Positions 1-8,497 of a stretch of 50,276 nt of DNA are shown here, one piece after another. Source of the stretch: Planctomycetaceae bacterium (GTDB taxonomy: Bacteria > Planctomycetota > Planctomycetia > Planctomycetales > Planctomycetaceae); contig JAGQPX010000038.1 in the NCBI GenBank assembly GCA_020426505.1, forward strand, positions 32,001 to 82,276, written 5' to 3'. The stretch's first letter is position 1. Every line of letters starts with the position of its first letter. A model generated the notes under the pieces. That model was not told the origin of the DNA. It did no database searches and worked only from the letters and a program-made list of their open reading frames with translations. The translations under genes were made by a program, and so were the position numbers.

Positions 1-409
1 AAGGCAAGTAGAGCATGTTGGCCATCAGGAAGAAAGACAGCCATACCAGCAATGGAGGCGATGCCGTCACGAGAGCCTCACCAATCAAGACGAAAGTGAC
101 TCCGGAAATCATGGGATGTCGACAGTGACGATACGCGCCTGCGATGACCAGTCGTTGAGGCGGGTCCCACGGCCCGAGAGTCCCTTTTCCGATCATTGCA
201 AATGCCCGAACTGTGCCAACGAAGAGTGCCAATCCCAGACAGAGAGCGATGATGCCAGCTCCGCGAAAGACCCACCCCGCTTGTGGACTGAAGATCAGCC
301 CGTATTGATGGAACACGATTCCGTCAGTCCAAACGATCAAACCTGGGACGACAACTGTGGCCATGAAGGGCAACAGGATTATCGGCCTGATGTGTCTCCA
401 AACACTCAT
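1..409 (-). CDS. ICMT/PEMT-like membrane methyltransferase (3' end cut by window edge)
   Basis: The reading frame opens with ATG at 409 and runs off the left edge, giving 136 residues. Visible are two hydrophobic segments (about residues 7-25 and 45-67) and then a stretch containing GKGTLGPWDPPQRLVIAGAY followed by RHCRHPMISG. This Gly-Thr-x-x-Pro-x-x-Pro-Pro, Tyr-Arg-x-x-Arg-(H/N)-Pro-Met pattern is typical of the isoprenylcysteine carboxyl methyltransferase / phospholipid methyltransferase superfamily, SAM-dependent enzymes of the inner membrane. Bacterial members mostly have unknown substrates. The start lies 8 bases after the stop of the metallo-hydrolase gene, so the two are probably co-transcribed. 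The remaining C-terminal part is outside the window. Confidence 0.75.
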   Translation of the reverse strand, partial: MSVWRHIRPIILLPFMATVVVPGLIVWTDGIVFHQYGLIFSPQAGWVFRGAGIIALCLGLALFVGTVRAFAMIGKGTLGPWDPPQRLVIAGAYRHCRHPMISGVTFVLIGEALVTASPPLLVWLSFFLMANMLYLP

Positions 410-417
410 TGGAAGGA

Positions 418-1479
418 TCATCTCTCACGGGTGACGTAAGTCCTGACCTTCCCCTCTTCACCGATCTGCACCGTGTAGCTCTTGGCATCGGGGGCGACCG
501 ATGCTTTCACCCAGATGCCTTCGCAGTTGACGGTTGGTTCGCAGTTGGCGATGAACTCTGCGGGAGCCTGGGCCGTGTCGTCGAGGTTGACGTTGCGGTG
601 CAGTTGGTACCACTGCTGGAGTGACTTGACCCCCTTCAGGGTGGCGATTGTCTGTTCGTGGCCCCCTTTGGTTGGGCCGTTGCACATCACGGCGATGGTC
701 GGGTCGATAGCGTGCACGAGGGCAGGGTTGTTGCTGGTCGGCAGTCCGTGATGCGTCACCATGAACAGGTCGACCGTGCCGAGCGGGTTGTTGGGAGTAA
801 CGAGTTCCGCCTCGACGTTCCATGTGAGGTCGCCGCAGGTGAGGTACTTGAAGTCGCCGAAGGTGAACAGCAGCGACACACTCGCCGCGTTGTCGGATGT
901 GTCTTCGGGTTGCGGCTCGTGTTTACTCGCATGTGGGTTGGGCGGGCCCGAGTTGGTGACGACCTCACGACTCGCGGTCATGACCTTCACGCGCAGCGGG
1001 GTGCCGTTCGAGTCGAGGAGAAAGGAATCGCCCGCCCGCAGCGTGTTGGACTCGTTCTGTGATGCGGAGCGATAGTCAGCGATGCGGGTCTCGAAGTCCT
1101 TGTCTTCCTGGAGGGCGTCAGGAATGCCGCGATCCCAGAACTGGCCGATCGTGATCTCCGCCGCGAGTGACGCATGATTGCCGTAATGATCGAGATGCCA
1201 GTGTGAGACGACCGCGTGATCGATCCGCTCCAGTGCGGCGACATTGCGGACGACGTCGAGAATGCGATCGCGATCGCGGCCGTTGTTGTCCGGGTAGCCG
1301 GAGTCAATGAGGATCGATTCATTCGCGGGTGTGACAATCAGGTTGGCCGCTCCGCCTTCGACGTCAATGAAGTAGATGTCCAGCCTGCCATCCCGCTCGT
1401 CGGCAAGCACGGCTGTCGGACATTGGATGATGGTGATGGTCGTCAACATCACAAGCGTGAGAAGCCGGCAGCGAATCAT
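418..1479 (-). CDS. Secreted metallo-beta-lactamase-fold hydrolase (ComEC C-terminal-like)
   Basis: The 353-residue protein begins with a signal peptide (hydrophobic residues 5-22, then AVLA-DE). It carries the metal-binding motif H93-W-H95-L-D97-H98 inside SHWHLDHYG, preceded by a nucleotide-hydrolase-like start (IYFIDVEGGAANLIV, ILIDSGYP). Later metal ligands are plausible in LTCGDLTW (Asp) and VTHHGLP (His). This layout matches the MBL-fold branch related to the C-terminal domain of ComEC, proteins that hydrolyse phosphodiester or other ester bonds with two metal ions. The substrate cannot be told from the sequence. It lies downstream of the AI-2E-type exporter (52-base gap) and directly upstream of the ICMT-like gene, so it may be the middle gene of a three-gene minus-strand unit. 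Confidence 0.8.
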   Translation of the reverse strand: MIRCRLLTLVMLTTITIIQCPTAVLADERDGRLDIYFIDVEGGAANLIVTPANESILIDSGYPDNNGRDRDRILDVVRNVAALERIDHAVVSHWHLDHYGNHASLAAEITIGQFWDRGIPDALQEDKDFETRIADYRSASQNESNTLRAGDSFLLDSNGTPLRVKVMTASREVVTNSGPPNPHASKHEPQPEDTSDNAASVSLLFTFGDFKYLTCGDLTWNVEAELVTPNNPLGTVDLFMVTHHGLPTSNNPALVHAIDPTIAVMCNGPTKGGHEQTIATLKGVKSLQQWYQLHRNVNLDDTAQAPAEFIANCEPTVNCEGIWVKASVAPDAKSYTVQIGEEGKVRTYVTRER

Positions 1480-1531
1480 GGCATGTTCCTCATTCGGAGG
1501 TCGTAGGACACTGAATCAGATCTGTCTGATG

Positions 1532-2956
1532 TCACGAACCACTCGCTGGACCATTGGACTCTGTCGGGGCACCTTTCTCAACCGGGGAGCCTGTCGATTC
1601 CGCGTCGCCCGTGCTTTCGATCTTCACTGCGAACTTCTCCTCGGAAAGCAGCGTCAATTCGTGATTAAAGATTTTCACCAACGCATGCAGACACGAGGCA
1701 ACGATCGGGCCGACGAACATGCCCCATAGGCCCATCGTCTGCAATCCTCCGAGCACGCTGATGAAGGCGAGGAGCGGATGCAGCTTGGTGTTTGAATTGA
1801 GCACATAGGTGCGGACGACATTGTCCAGCATGCCGACGAAGATCGCTCCGTACAAGGCGAGCAGCAACGCCTGGACCCAATGGCCGTTCCAGAGCAGCCA
1901 GAGGGCACAGGGGCCCCACACCAGCCATGTCCCCAGTAATGGAACGAGTGAACTCAACACGGAGAGTGCCAGCAGCACCAGCAGGTGATCGAACTTGAAG
2001 ACCCACAACGCGGCGACCGTCGCAATGCCCTGCACGAGCCCGGCAAAGAACGTCGCCATCACGACCGACCGCACGACCTTCGAGAACTCGTCAAGCATCT
2101 CCCGTTGATACTCCGCATGCACGGGAATCAGCTTCTGTGTTGCGTTGAGTAGAGCTGTGCCGTCGGCGAGAAAGTAGTACAGAGCAATCACGAAGACCAG
2201 AAAGGACACGATCGCAGAGACGACCGCCGCGATGGAACTGGAGAGGAAGTCGAATGTCTCCCCCCCCAGCGAACGGCCAGCAATGTCCTGCAGAACCACC
2301 TTGAGCCGATCGCCGACCTGTTTGCGGATTCTGGTCGGAGTGAAACGGACCTGCTCCATCTCCTGTTCCATCAACTCCTTTTCGGAGAGATCGACGTCCT
2401 CCGCAGATGCGTCGACATCAGTTTGGTCACCCGGCGGCAGATCTATCGGTAACGCGTCGGGATCGGGGGGCGTCTCTGGATCAGGCGGCGGCGTCTCGTC
2501 CTCATTCGGAGCCGTTTCCTCGCTCGAATACGGGTTTTCGTCCGCGGGTGCCTCCTCTGTGTCGTCATCGTCCTTGAAGCGGCTTTCACTCAGGCGGGCA
2601 TTAAGGAACTCGCAGACGTACTGCAACGGGGCATCGGTCTTGTCTCGGTAGGTTTTGGTCCAGTCCCGGTCGGAGAGTCGAGTGGCGACGACGTACAATT
2701 GCAACGACGCCAGCACGGTGGCCAGCGTCACCGGGATCATGATGCTGGCGACGATCGTCCCCGTCGTGAGTCCAGCTGCCAGCCGCACGCGGTTCTTGGT
2801 CCGATCGATGAAATAGCGAAACAACGGCTGCGACAGAATGGTGAACACGCCCGCCAGGAACAGCGGCAGGATGAACGGCGCGAGCACCTGAAAGAACGTC
2901 AGCCCGAGAATGACGATCAACGTCAACAGGACGGACAGGGAGACGATTCGAACCAT
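1532..2956 (-). CDS. AI-2E family transporter (YdiK/TqsA-like), with an acidic Pro-rich insertion
   Basis: A protein of 474 residues starting MVRIVSLSV. The frame stays open upstream to 3325, but that extension is unlike membrane protein and overlaps the divergent nupC gene, so the start at 2956 is preferred. Two N-terminal membrane segments (about 5-50), one near 65-85, and several after residue 230 fit the AI-2E exporter family (PF01594), permeases of about 350 residues thought to export small molecules or ions; substrate predictions are weak. The extra length comes from a strongly acidic, proline-rich insertion at about residues 125-190 (DDDDTEEAPADENP, then PPPDPETPPDPD) placed in the soluble loop that separates the two membrane halves. 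The gene diverges from nupC across about 100 bases. Confidence 0.85.
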   Translation of the reverse strand: MVRIVSLSVLLTLIVILGLTFFQVLAPFILPLFLAGVFTILSQPLFRYFIDRTKNRVRLAAGLTTGTIVASIMIPVTLATVLASLQLYVVATRLSDRDWTKTYRDKTDAPLQYVCEFLNARLSESRFKDDDDTEEAPADENPYSSEETAPNEDETPPPDPETPPDPDALPIDLPPGDQTDVDASAEDVDLSEKELMEQEMEQVRFTPTRIRKQVGDRLKVVLQDIAGRSLGGETFDFLSSSIAAVVSAIVSFLVFVIALYYFLADGTALLNATQKLIPVHAEYQREMLDEFSKVVRSVVMATFFAGLVQGIATVAALWVFKFDHLLVLLALSVLSSLVPLLGTWLVWGPCALWLLWNGHWVQALLLALYGAIFVGMLDNVVRTYVLNSNTKLHPLLAFISVLGGLQTMGLWGMFVGPIVASCLHALVKIFNHELTLLSEEKFAVKIESTGDAESTGSPVEKGAPTESNGPASGS

Positions 2957-3058
2957 GAAACCCTCAGCGGATGGATTCTCGACGGACGTCAGTGTAACGT
3001 TTGCAACGGAGAATGGGACCGCTCGGATCACGACACTTTCGGGAACATCGGCAAGACC

Positions 3059-4285
3059 ATGGACCAACTCGCCCCGCGATTCATCAGCTTCTTTGGTCTG
3101 TTCGTGATGATCGGGCTTGCGTGGCTGATGAGCAGCGACCGCTGGAAGATCAGTCTGCGGATCGTCATCGGCGGGTTGCTGCTGCAACTGACATTCGCAC
3201 TGTTCATTCTCAAGACGAGGCTCGGCGGAGTCGTGTTTCAAGCAATGGGGGACTTCTTTACCGGCATCCTCAGCTTTGTCGACGCGGGCTCCGAGTTTGT
3301 GTTCGGTGCGGATTACGAAGAACACTTCTTCGCCTTCAAGGTGCTGCCCACGATCGTGTTCTTCAGCTCACTGATGTCGATCCTCTATCACCTCGGAATC
3401 GTGCAGAAGGTCGTGTCGTTCTTCGCGAGCATCATGCAGTACGTGCTCGGGACCAGCGGGGCGGAAAGCCTCTCAGCCGCGGCCAACATCTTCGTGGGAC
3501 AGACTGAAGCACCGCTTGTGGTTCGCCCATACGTCGACAGCATGACGCAGTCTGAGTTGATGGCCGTCATGGTGGGCGGGTTCGCCACAATCGCAGGCGG
3601 GGTGCTCGCCGCGTACGTCGGCATGGGGGTCGATGCGGGTCACCTGATGACAGCGTCCGTCATCTCGGCTCCGGCTGCGCTGCTGATCGCGAAGGTGATG
3701 CAACCGGAAGTCGAACAGCCGAAAACTCTCGGACACGTCGAGGTGGAAGTGGAGAAGACCACGACCAACATCGTCGAGGCGGCAGCGGCCGGTGCGACCG
3801 ACGGGATGAAGCTCGCCATCAACGTCGCTGCCATGCTGATCGCGTTTCTTGGACTGATCGCGATGGGGGATGCGATCATCGGCTGGGTCGGCAGCCAATT
3901 CGGACAGGAGTGGACGATCGCCAAGCTCCTCGGTTACGCCTTCGCACCACTCGCGTGGGTCATGGGCATCGAATCGAAGGATTGTCTCGCCGCAGGTGAG
4001 TTACTCGGCCTCAAGATGATGGCAACCGAGTTCGTTGCGTACCTGAAGTATGGCGAATGGCTGCATCCCGATTCACCGGTGCAACTGTCCGAACGGTCCA
4101 AGGTCATCATGACGTATGCTCTGTCCGGCTTCGCGAACTTCGGCTCAATCGGCATCCAGATTGGCGGCATCGGCGGCATTGCTCCGGACCGCCGAGCCGA
4201 TCTCGCCCGCCTCGGCTTCCGCGCCATGCTGGGCGGCACACTCGCCTGCTGCATGACCGCCTGCGTCGCCGGCATACTGGTGTGA
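3059..4285 (+). CDS. nupC: NupC/CNT-type concentrative nucleoside transporter
   Basis: The likely product is 408 residues from ATG 3059 (MDQLAPRFISFFG); the upstream in-frame extension is polar and overlaps the divergent gene. Family hallmarks are visible: a first core segment with FVGQTEAPLVVRPY, the sequence MVGGFATIAGGVLAAYVGMG, and near the C-terminus ALSGFANFGSIGIQIGG. These correspond to the conserved Q-T-E-A and N-F-x-S-I-G-I nucleoside and sodium sites of concentrative nucleoside transporters. The protein should import nucleosides with Na+ or H+ across the inner membrane. It stands alone, ends opposite the cyclophilin gene, and a hairpin at 4304-4329 lies just after its stop. Confidence 0.92.
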   Translation: MDQLAPRFISFFGLFVMIGLAWLMSSDRWKISLRIVIGGLLLQLTFALFILKTRLGGVVFQAMGDFFTGILSFVDAGSEFVFGADYEEHFFAFKVLPTIVFFSSLMSILYHLGIVQKVVSFFASIMQYVLGTSGAESLSAAANIFVGQTEAPLVVRPYVDSMTQSELMAVMVGGFATIAGGVLAAYVGMGVDAGHLMTASVISAPAALLIAKVMQPEVEQPKTLGHVEVEVEKTTTNIVEAAAAGATDGMKLAINVAAMLIAFLGLIAMGDAIIGWVGSQFGQEWTIAKLLGYAFAPLAWVMGIESKDCLAAGELLGLKMMATEFVAYLKYGEWLHPDSPVQLSERSKVIMTYALSGFANFGSIGIQIGGIGGIAPDRRADLARLGFRAMLGGTLACCMTACVAGILV

Positions 4286-4303
4286 GGTGGATGAGGTGAA
4301 AGT

Positions 4304-4329
4304 GAGGGCGAAGCAGCAGCGACGCCCTC
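4304..4329. terminator. Hairpin between convergent nupC and cyclophilin genes
   Basis: GAGGGCG at 4304-4310 pairs with CGCCCTC at 4323-4329 over a 12-base loop. It sits in the 79-base gap between two convergent genes, about 20 bases after the nupC stop and 35 bases after the cyclophilin stop. There is no clear U-tract, so a bidirectional terminator is an inference from position. Confidence 0.45.
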
Positions 4330-4364
4330 CCTTGATGGTTCACTCGACCGATGCCGTCGTGTCG

Positions 4365-4985
4365 CTATTCCTTCAACTCACCACAGTCAGCGATCGTGAT
4401 CTCAGCACGAGTTCGACCACTGCGAGAACCGAGCGATTCAATCTTCTTCACAACGTCCATGCCTTCCACGACTTTCCCGAAGACGACGTGTTTGCCGTTA
4501 AGCCAAGGGGTCGTGACGGTCGTGATGAAGAATTGTGAGCCGTTGGTGTTCGGCCCAGCGTTCGCCATGCTGAGCAGCCCCGGAACGTCGTGGGAGTACT
4601 TGAAGTTCTCGTCCGCAAACTTCTCACCATAGATACTCTCACCGCCAGTGCCATTCCCGCGAGTAAAGTCGCCCCCCTGGAGCATAAACTCTGGAATGAC
4701 CCGATGAAAAGAACTTCCCTTGTACGAGAGATCCTTTCCTGACTGTCCCTGACCCTTCTCACCGGTGCAGAGGGCTCGAAAGTTTTCCGTGGTTTTCGGC
4801 ACGTCCTCACCGAAGAGACCAATCACGATCCGGCCCGCCTCTTCGCCGTCGATGGAGATGTCAAAGTAAACCTTGTTGGTGACGTTTGCATTCGCCGTGT
4901 CCGCTGCCTGTGTGTCGGACGTCACACCCGCTACGCAGACGGTCAGGATCAGCATCAAAGTTTGAGCCAGCACGAATCGAAACAT
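4365..4985 (-). CDS. Secreted cyclophilin-type peptidyl-prolyl cis-trans isomerase
   Basis: A 206-residue protein beginning MFRFVLAQT. This start is preferred over the in-frame ATG at 5039 because a strong GGAGGAGGAA site precedes it and a signal peptide follows (hydrophobic residues 4-22, cleavage near TQAAD). The mature part is a full cyclophilin domain of eukaryote-like type: [20 protein letters not shown], then [15 protein letters not shown] (catalytic Arg and active-site FMxQGGD), [16 protein letters not shown], and [12 protein letters not shown] with the Trp and His of the proline pocket. All canonical active-site residues are present, so it should catalyse prolyl isomerisation in the periplasm. 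It is separated from the upstream dus gene by a hairpin and is probably transcribed alone. Confidence 0.93.
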   Translation of the reverse strand: MFRFVLAQTLMLILTVCVAGVTSDTQAADTANANVTNKVYFDISIDGEEAGRIVIGLFGEDVPKTTENFRALCTGEKGQGQSGKDLSYKGSSFHRVIPEFMLQGGDFTRGNGTGGESIYGEKFADENFKYSHDVPGLLSMANAGPNTNGSQFFITTVTTPWLNGKHVVFGKVVEGMDVVKKIESLGSRSGRTRAEITIADCGELKE

Positions 4986-5135
4986 GTCTTCCTCCTCCTT
5001 GGGGTCAATTGTGAGTTGTGAGACGAACATTGTCGCCATGTTCAGTGTTGCATCTGGATGAGATGTTTTCCAGAGGTACTTGTAGAACGATACCTACTGA
5101 GAACCAGCGATCAATGGAAGACACTGAAGGACCAC

Positions 5136-5156
5136 CCTCTCCCTCCGGGGGAGAGG
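5136..5156. terminator. GC-rich hairpin after dus (terminator or palindromic repeat)
   Basis: CCTCTCCC at 5136-5143 pairs perfectly with GGGAGAGG at 5149-5156 over a 5-base loop, a few bases downstream of the dus stop codon at 5161. On the minus strand no run of T follows it; the A-run is on the other side. It may stop or protect dus transcripts, or be a dispersed palindromic unit. Confidence 0.4.
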
Positions 5157-5160
5157 AAAA

Positions 5161-6198
5161 TCACTCGGTCGTCTCGTCGACGTGAGGGTATTGTCCGGGG
5201 CGATCATCGTGATACCAGTGGTCGATGACGGATCGCCATTCCTCCGGCGTTTTCGCGGCGACGAATGCATCGCGGACCTGTGCACGATCGGGATGCAGAC
5301 GGGTGTATTTGATGCCGAACTTTTTCATCTGACCGACGCTGCGACGCTCGTCGTAACACTGTTGAGCCAACGCAAAGTGTTCACGGAGCACGTCCGCCTG
5401 TTCCCGCACAGCGGGGGGCGCCGGCAGGGGGTTGCCGTTGCGCAATGCGTCGAACTGGCAGAAGATCCACGGATTGCCGATTGACCCACGTGCGATCGAG
5501 ACGCCGTCGACGCCCGTCTCACGCATCATTCGCACGCATGCCTCAGCGGTGAACAGGTCCCCGCTACCGATCACGGTCCGGTCACCGACGTGCGTTTTGA
5601 CCTCGCGCAGAAAGTCCCAGCGACTCGGCCCCTTGTACTTCTGTTCGACGGTGCGGCCATGCACGGTGACAGCGGCGATCCCGAAATCAAATGCGCCGTC
5701 GACGATCTCAAAAAACCGGTCACGACTCGCGGCTGAGTCATCAATGCCGCGCCTCAGCTTGACGGTCACCGGCACCTCGGACGGCACAACATCCCGGACG
5801 CGACGAACAATCTCCAGCGCCTTCTCCGGTTGCCCCAGATGGTACCCGCCCCGACATCCGCCGACCGCCGATTTGACGGGGCAGCCGAAGTTAATGTCGA
5901 TCACGTCGAACCCTGCTTCGACGAGGCGGACAGCCGCCGGAGCGAACAGTTCCGGGTCGGCTCCCATCAGCTGTCCGCCGATCGGGTGGTCCTCGTCAGT
6001 GACACGGAACACATGTTTGGTTCGAGCCCGTCGGCGTCGCTGGTCGAGGACGAATTGGTCGATCATCACTTCGTCGACTGCATACGCAGCTCCGTACCTG
6101 CGAGAGATCAGACGCATCGGCCAGTCGCTGTAACCGGACAGGGCTGCCTGAACGGCCGGACTGACAAACTCCACCCGACCAATGCGGAGCGGACGCAT
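5161..6198 (-). CDS. dus: tRNA-dihydrouridine synthase (Dus family)
   Basis: The product is 345 residues from ATG 6198 (MRPLRIGRVEF). The frame is open further upstream to 6468 but that part overlaps the divergent acetyltransferase gene and shows no family features. Dus hallmarks: PAVQAALSGYSDWPMR, GQLMGADPELFAPAA, the active-site segment DINFGCPVKSAVGG with the catalytic Cys, VTVHGRTVEQKYKGP for FMN and substrate, GSGDLFTAEAC and GVSIARGSIGNPWIF for FMN phosphate. Dus enzymes use FMN and NADPH to reduce uridines in the tRNA D-loop. The glycine- and cysteine-rich GGCRGG after the catalytic Cys differs from the usual K-x-x-x-G-A/S-G form, a variation I would treat as lineage-specific. Which D-loop position is modified cannot be told. 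Confidence 0.92.
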   Translation of the reverse strand: MRPLRIGRVEFVSPAVQAALSGYSDWPMRLISRRYGAAYAVDEVMIDQFVLDQRRRRARTKHVFRVTDEDHPIGGQLMGADPELFAPAAVRLVEAGFDVIDINFGCPVKSAVGGCRGGYHLGQPEKALEIVRRVRDVVPSEVPVTVKLRRGIDDSAASRDRFFEIVDGAFDFGIAAVTVHGRTVEQKYKGPSRWDFLREVKTHVGDRTVIGSGDLFTAEACVRMMRETGVDGVSIARGSIGNPWIFCQFDALRNGNPLPAPPAVREQADVLREHFALAQQCYDERRSVGQMKKFGIKYTRLHPDRAQVRDAFVAAKTPEEWRSVIDHWYHDDRPGQYPHVDETTE

Positions 6199-6242
6199 GG
6201 CAAGGTCCGGCGCGACATCGTCACACACCGGTCGTGCCGAGT

Positions 6243-6270
6243 TTGACCCGGCCTCGCGGTGCGGTAGACT
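6243..6270 (+). promoter_or_regulatory. Sigma70-like promoter for the GNAT gene
   Basis: TTGACC (6243-6248) and TAGACT (6265-6270) are separated by 16 bases, about 60 bases upstream of the acetyltransferase start and in the divergent gap with dus. Assignment rests on consensus only. Confidence 0.4.
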
Positions 6271-6331
6271 GATGACAGGTGACGTGCGGCTTTCCACGTG
6301 GCACTGACTCCCCATTGAAGCGACTTCCTCG

Positions 6332-6907
6332 ATGCCTTCAACGTACTTCAAACGGCTGCGGATGGAAATCAACCTTCGCCGGACCGATTTGGCGGAGCCG
6401 ACGTTGCCCGAGGGATACGAGTGGCGCGGGTGGCATCCGGTGCTGAGCGAAGCCCATGCGATCGCCAAGGCCTTCAGCTTTCACGGTGAGTTGGACTCCT
6501 ACGTCTTCGCCTCGCTGAGCAGCCTGCCGGGATGTCGCAAGCTGATGAGCGATATCACCCTTCAACGGGGATTCGTGCCACAGGCAACATGGCTGATCGT
6601 TCAACCGGCGACCGAGTTCCGGACGATCACACCCTGTGCCACGATTCAGGGAGTGTCGCAAGGCTGGTGGACCGGCTCCATTCAGAACGTGGGCGTCGTA
6701 CCGGAGCACCGGGGGATCGGCCTCGGTCGCGCGCTCATGGTGAAGTCTCTGATGGGGTTTCGTGAACGGGGACTCAAGCGGGTCACTCTGCAGGTGACGG
6801 CAGAGAACAAACCTGCCATCGACCTCTACAAACGCATCGGTTTCCGCCACACCCGCACGACCTACAAAGAGGTCATCGTGCCGACGCCCGAACTGGTCGC
6901 CAGCTGA
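6332..6907 (+). CDS. GNAT-family N-acetyltransferase
   Basis: A 191-residue protein. The C-terminal half holds the GNAT acetyl-CoA motif A, NVGVVPEHRGIGLGRAL (R-G-I-G-L-G pyrophosphate loop), and motif B-like VTAENKPAIDLYKRIGFRH, where the Asn and Tyr are typical. The N-terminal 100 residues are the variable acceptor-recognition part, so the substrate is unknown. ATG 6332 is taken as the start; an internal ATG at 6362 (MEINLRR) is a reasonable alternative because neither has a clear ribosome binding site. It diverges from dus and converges on the ABC importer operon. Confidence 0.85.
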   Translation: MPSTYFKRLRMEINLRRTDLAEPTLPEGYEWRGWHPVLSEAHAIAKAFSFHGELDSYVFASLSSLPGCRKLMSDITLQRGFVPQATWLIVQPATEFRTITPCATIQGVSQGWWTGSIQNVGVVPEHRGIGLGRALMVKSLMGFRERGLKRVTLQVTAENKPAIDLYKRIGFRHTRTTYKEVIVPTPELVAS

Positions 6908-7000
6908 ATCGGTGTCGGTCGCAGCTGACCTTCGCCCGTATCCGCATCTTTCGTTCCGGCGAAGTCCCCTCTGCGAGATGAAACGAATTCGACGTTGACG

Positions 7001-8497
7001 TCATGTCGACGGTGGGATGACCCATCGTTCTGCGAGCTCGAACAGTCCTTGGGCGACTAATGCCATCAGGGCTGCCGGGATCGCTCCTTCGAGGAGGAGA
7101 TCGTGTCGGTCGAGGCGAATGCCGGCGAAGATCGGCTCTCCGTATCCGCCTGCGTTGATGAACCCGCCGAGTGTCGCGGTGCCGATGTTGATTACGGCGG
7201 CAGTCTTAATGCCGGTCAGAATCGAACGAGCGGCGAGAGGCAGTTCGATCAACCGCATGCGGGCAGCCGGACGCAAACCAAGTGCTGCGGCCGACTCAAG
7301 CAACGACTCTGGAATGTTTGTCAGACCTGCGTGCGTGTTGCGAACAACGGGAAGCAAGCTGTAGAGCAACAGAGCAAAGATGGCCGGCTTTGGTCCCACG
7401 CCGAGAAACGGGATCAGGACCACAAACAACACCAGCGAAGGAATGGTCTGCACGATGCCCACGATGCCGAGCAGGACTTGTCCGAATCGGGGTCGCTTGG
7501 CTGCCACGATGCCGAGCGGCACGGCGAGTAAAATCGCCAGTGAGACCGAGATGCCGACGAGCAGCAGGTGCTCACGAGTGAATCGCAGCAGGCGATCGGC
7601 CCGTGTCTCGACCTCAGCTATTGCGTCGATGTCGAACGTTGATCGCACGAAGTCGGCAGCGACAACTGACTCGGGCACCTGATCGAGCTTGGCACGAGAA
7701 TTAAGTCCGATCATTGTCGGCTCGTCGATGATCCCCTCCAGTCTCAAAATCTGTGCGGAGACTTCGAGTGCTTGTTCGGCGAACTCCTCCCGCAACAGCA
7801 GGACGGCTTGGTAGTTCGGAAAGAACTGCAGGTCATCTTCAAGAACCGTCAAGTCGTAATGAGCGATCTCTGCATCGGTCGTGTAAACATCCATCACATC
7901 GATGCTGCCCGATTCGAGACCGCGGTAGGCGAGGTCATGATTGAGACCGTGCCCATTCACTGTCGGCAACCCGTACGTCGCACTCAAGCGAGGCCAGCCG
8001 TCTCCACGGTCCATGAACTCATTGCCGAAGCCGTATCGCAAGTCGGACATCTCGCGAAGGTCCGAGATGGTCTTGAGCCCGGGAGCCTTCTCTGCCAACT
8101 GGGGTGAGATGGCCAGCGCATACGTGTTGTTGAACCCCAATGGCTCGCTCATCAGGACACCCTGATCGGCAAGATGCTCACGCATTGACGGGAGGTCGGT
8201 GAGCGGCACCCCCTGGAGGATCTCTTCACGGAGAGTGCCGGTGTACTCGACGTAGCAATCGATTTCGCCAGCCAAGAGAGCTTTCCACACGACAGGCGTT
8301 CCACCGAGTGTCACCGTTTCCGTCTCAGCCCCGACTGATTCGGCCAAGTGGGCGATGACCTCGGCCAGCACGACTGACTCAGTGAACGTCTTAGCGCCAA
8401 TTCGCACAGACACCGTCTCTTCGGCGGAGATGGTTCTCGGCAACGTCACGACGGCGCTAACGAGGGTGATGGCAAGGCAACGTGTCAGCAAGCTCAT
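7001..8497 (-). CDS. Osmoprotectant/choline-type ABC importer: binding protein fused to permease
   Basis: A 498-residue protein with two modules. Residues 1-25 form a signal peptide (cleaved near TISA-EE). Residues about 28-290 are an OpuAC-type substrate-binding domain: IGAKTFTESVVLAEV, EIDCYVEYTGTL and SIDVMDVYTTDAEI match the quaternary-amine/ergothioneine clade. Residues about 310-498 are the membrane permease, with five to six hydrophobic helices and the coupling segment ESAAALGLRPAARMRLIELPLA facing the ATPase. It should import a betaine, choline, carnitine or similar trimethylammonium compound. The order binding domain then permease is the reverse of the better known EgtU and OpuA(BC) fusions, where the permease comes first. 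It overlaps the upstream ATPase gene by four bases (ATGA), so the pair is translationally coupled. Confidence 0.9.
   Translation of the reverse strand: MSLLTRCLAITLVSAVVTLPRTISAEETVSVRIGAKTFTESVVLAEVIAHLAESVGAETETVTLGGTPVVWKALLAGEIDCYVEYTGTLREEILQGVPLTDLPSMREHLADQGVLMSEPLGFNNTYALAISPQLAEKAPGLKTISDLREMSDLRYGFGNEFMDRGDGWPRLSATYGLPTVNGHGLNHDLAYRGLESGSIDVMDVYTTDAEIAHYDLTVLEDDLQFFPNYQAVLLLREEFAEQALEVSAQILRLEGIIDEPTMIGLNSRAKLDQVPESVVAADFVRSTFDIDAIAEVETRADRLLRFTREHLLLVGISVSLAILLAVPLGIVAAKRPRFGQVLLGIVGIVQTIPSLVLFVVLIPFLGVGPKPAIFALLLYSLLPVVRNTHAGLTNIPESLLESAAALGLRPAARMRLIELPLAARSILTGIKTAAVINIGTATLGGFINAGGYGEPIFAGIRLDRHDLLLEGAIPAALMALVAQGLFELAERWVIPPST

Noticed and set aside
2699..3058. Upstream extension of the nupC frame
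   Set aside because: Arg/Gln/Asp-rich, complementary to the coding part of the AI-2E transporter; nupC starts naturally at 3059.
2957..3325. N-terminal extension of the AI-2E transporter frame (597 residues in all)
   Set aside because: Polar, glutamine-rich sequence without family features that overlaps the divergent nupC gene; the membrane protein starts well at 2956.
6199..6468. Upstream extension of the dus frame
   Set aside because: Overlaps the GNAT gene and its promoter; Dus homology starts at MRPLRIG.
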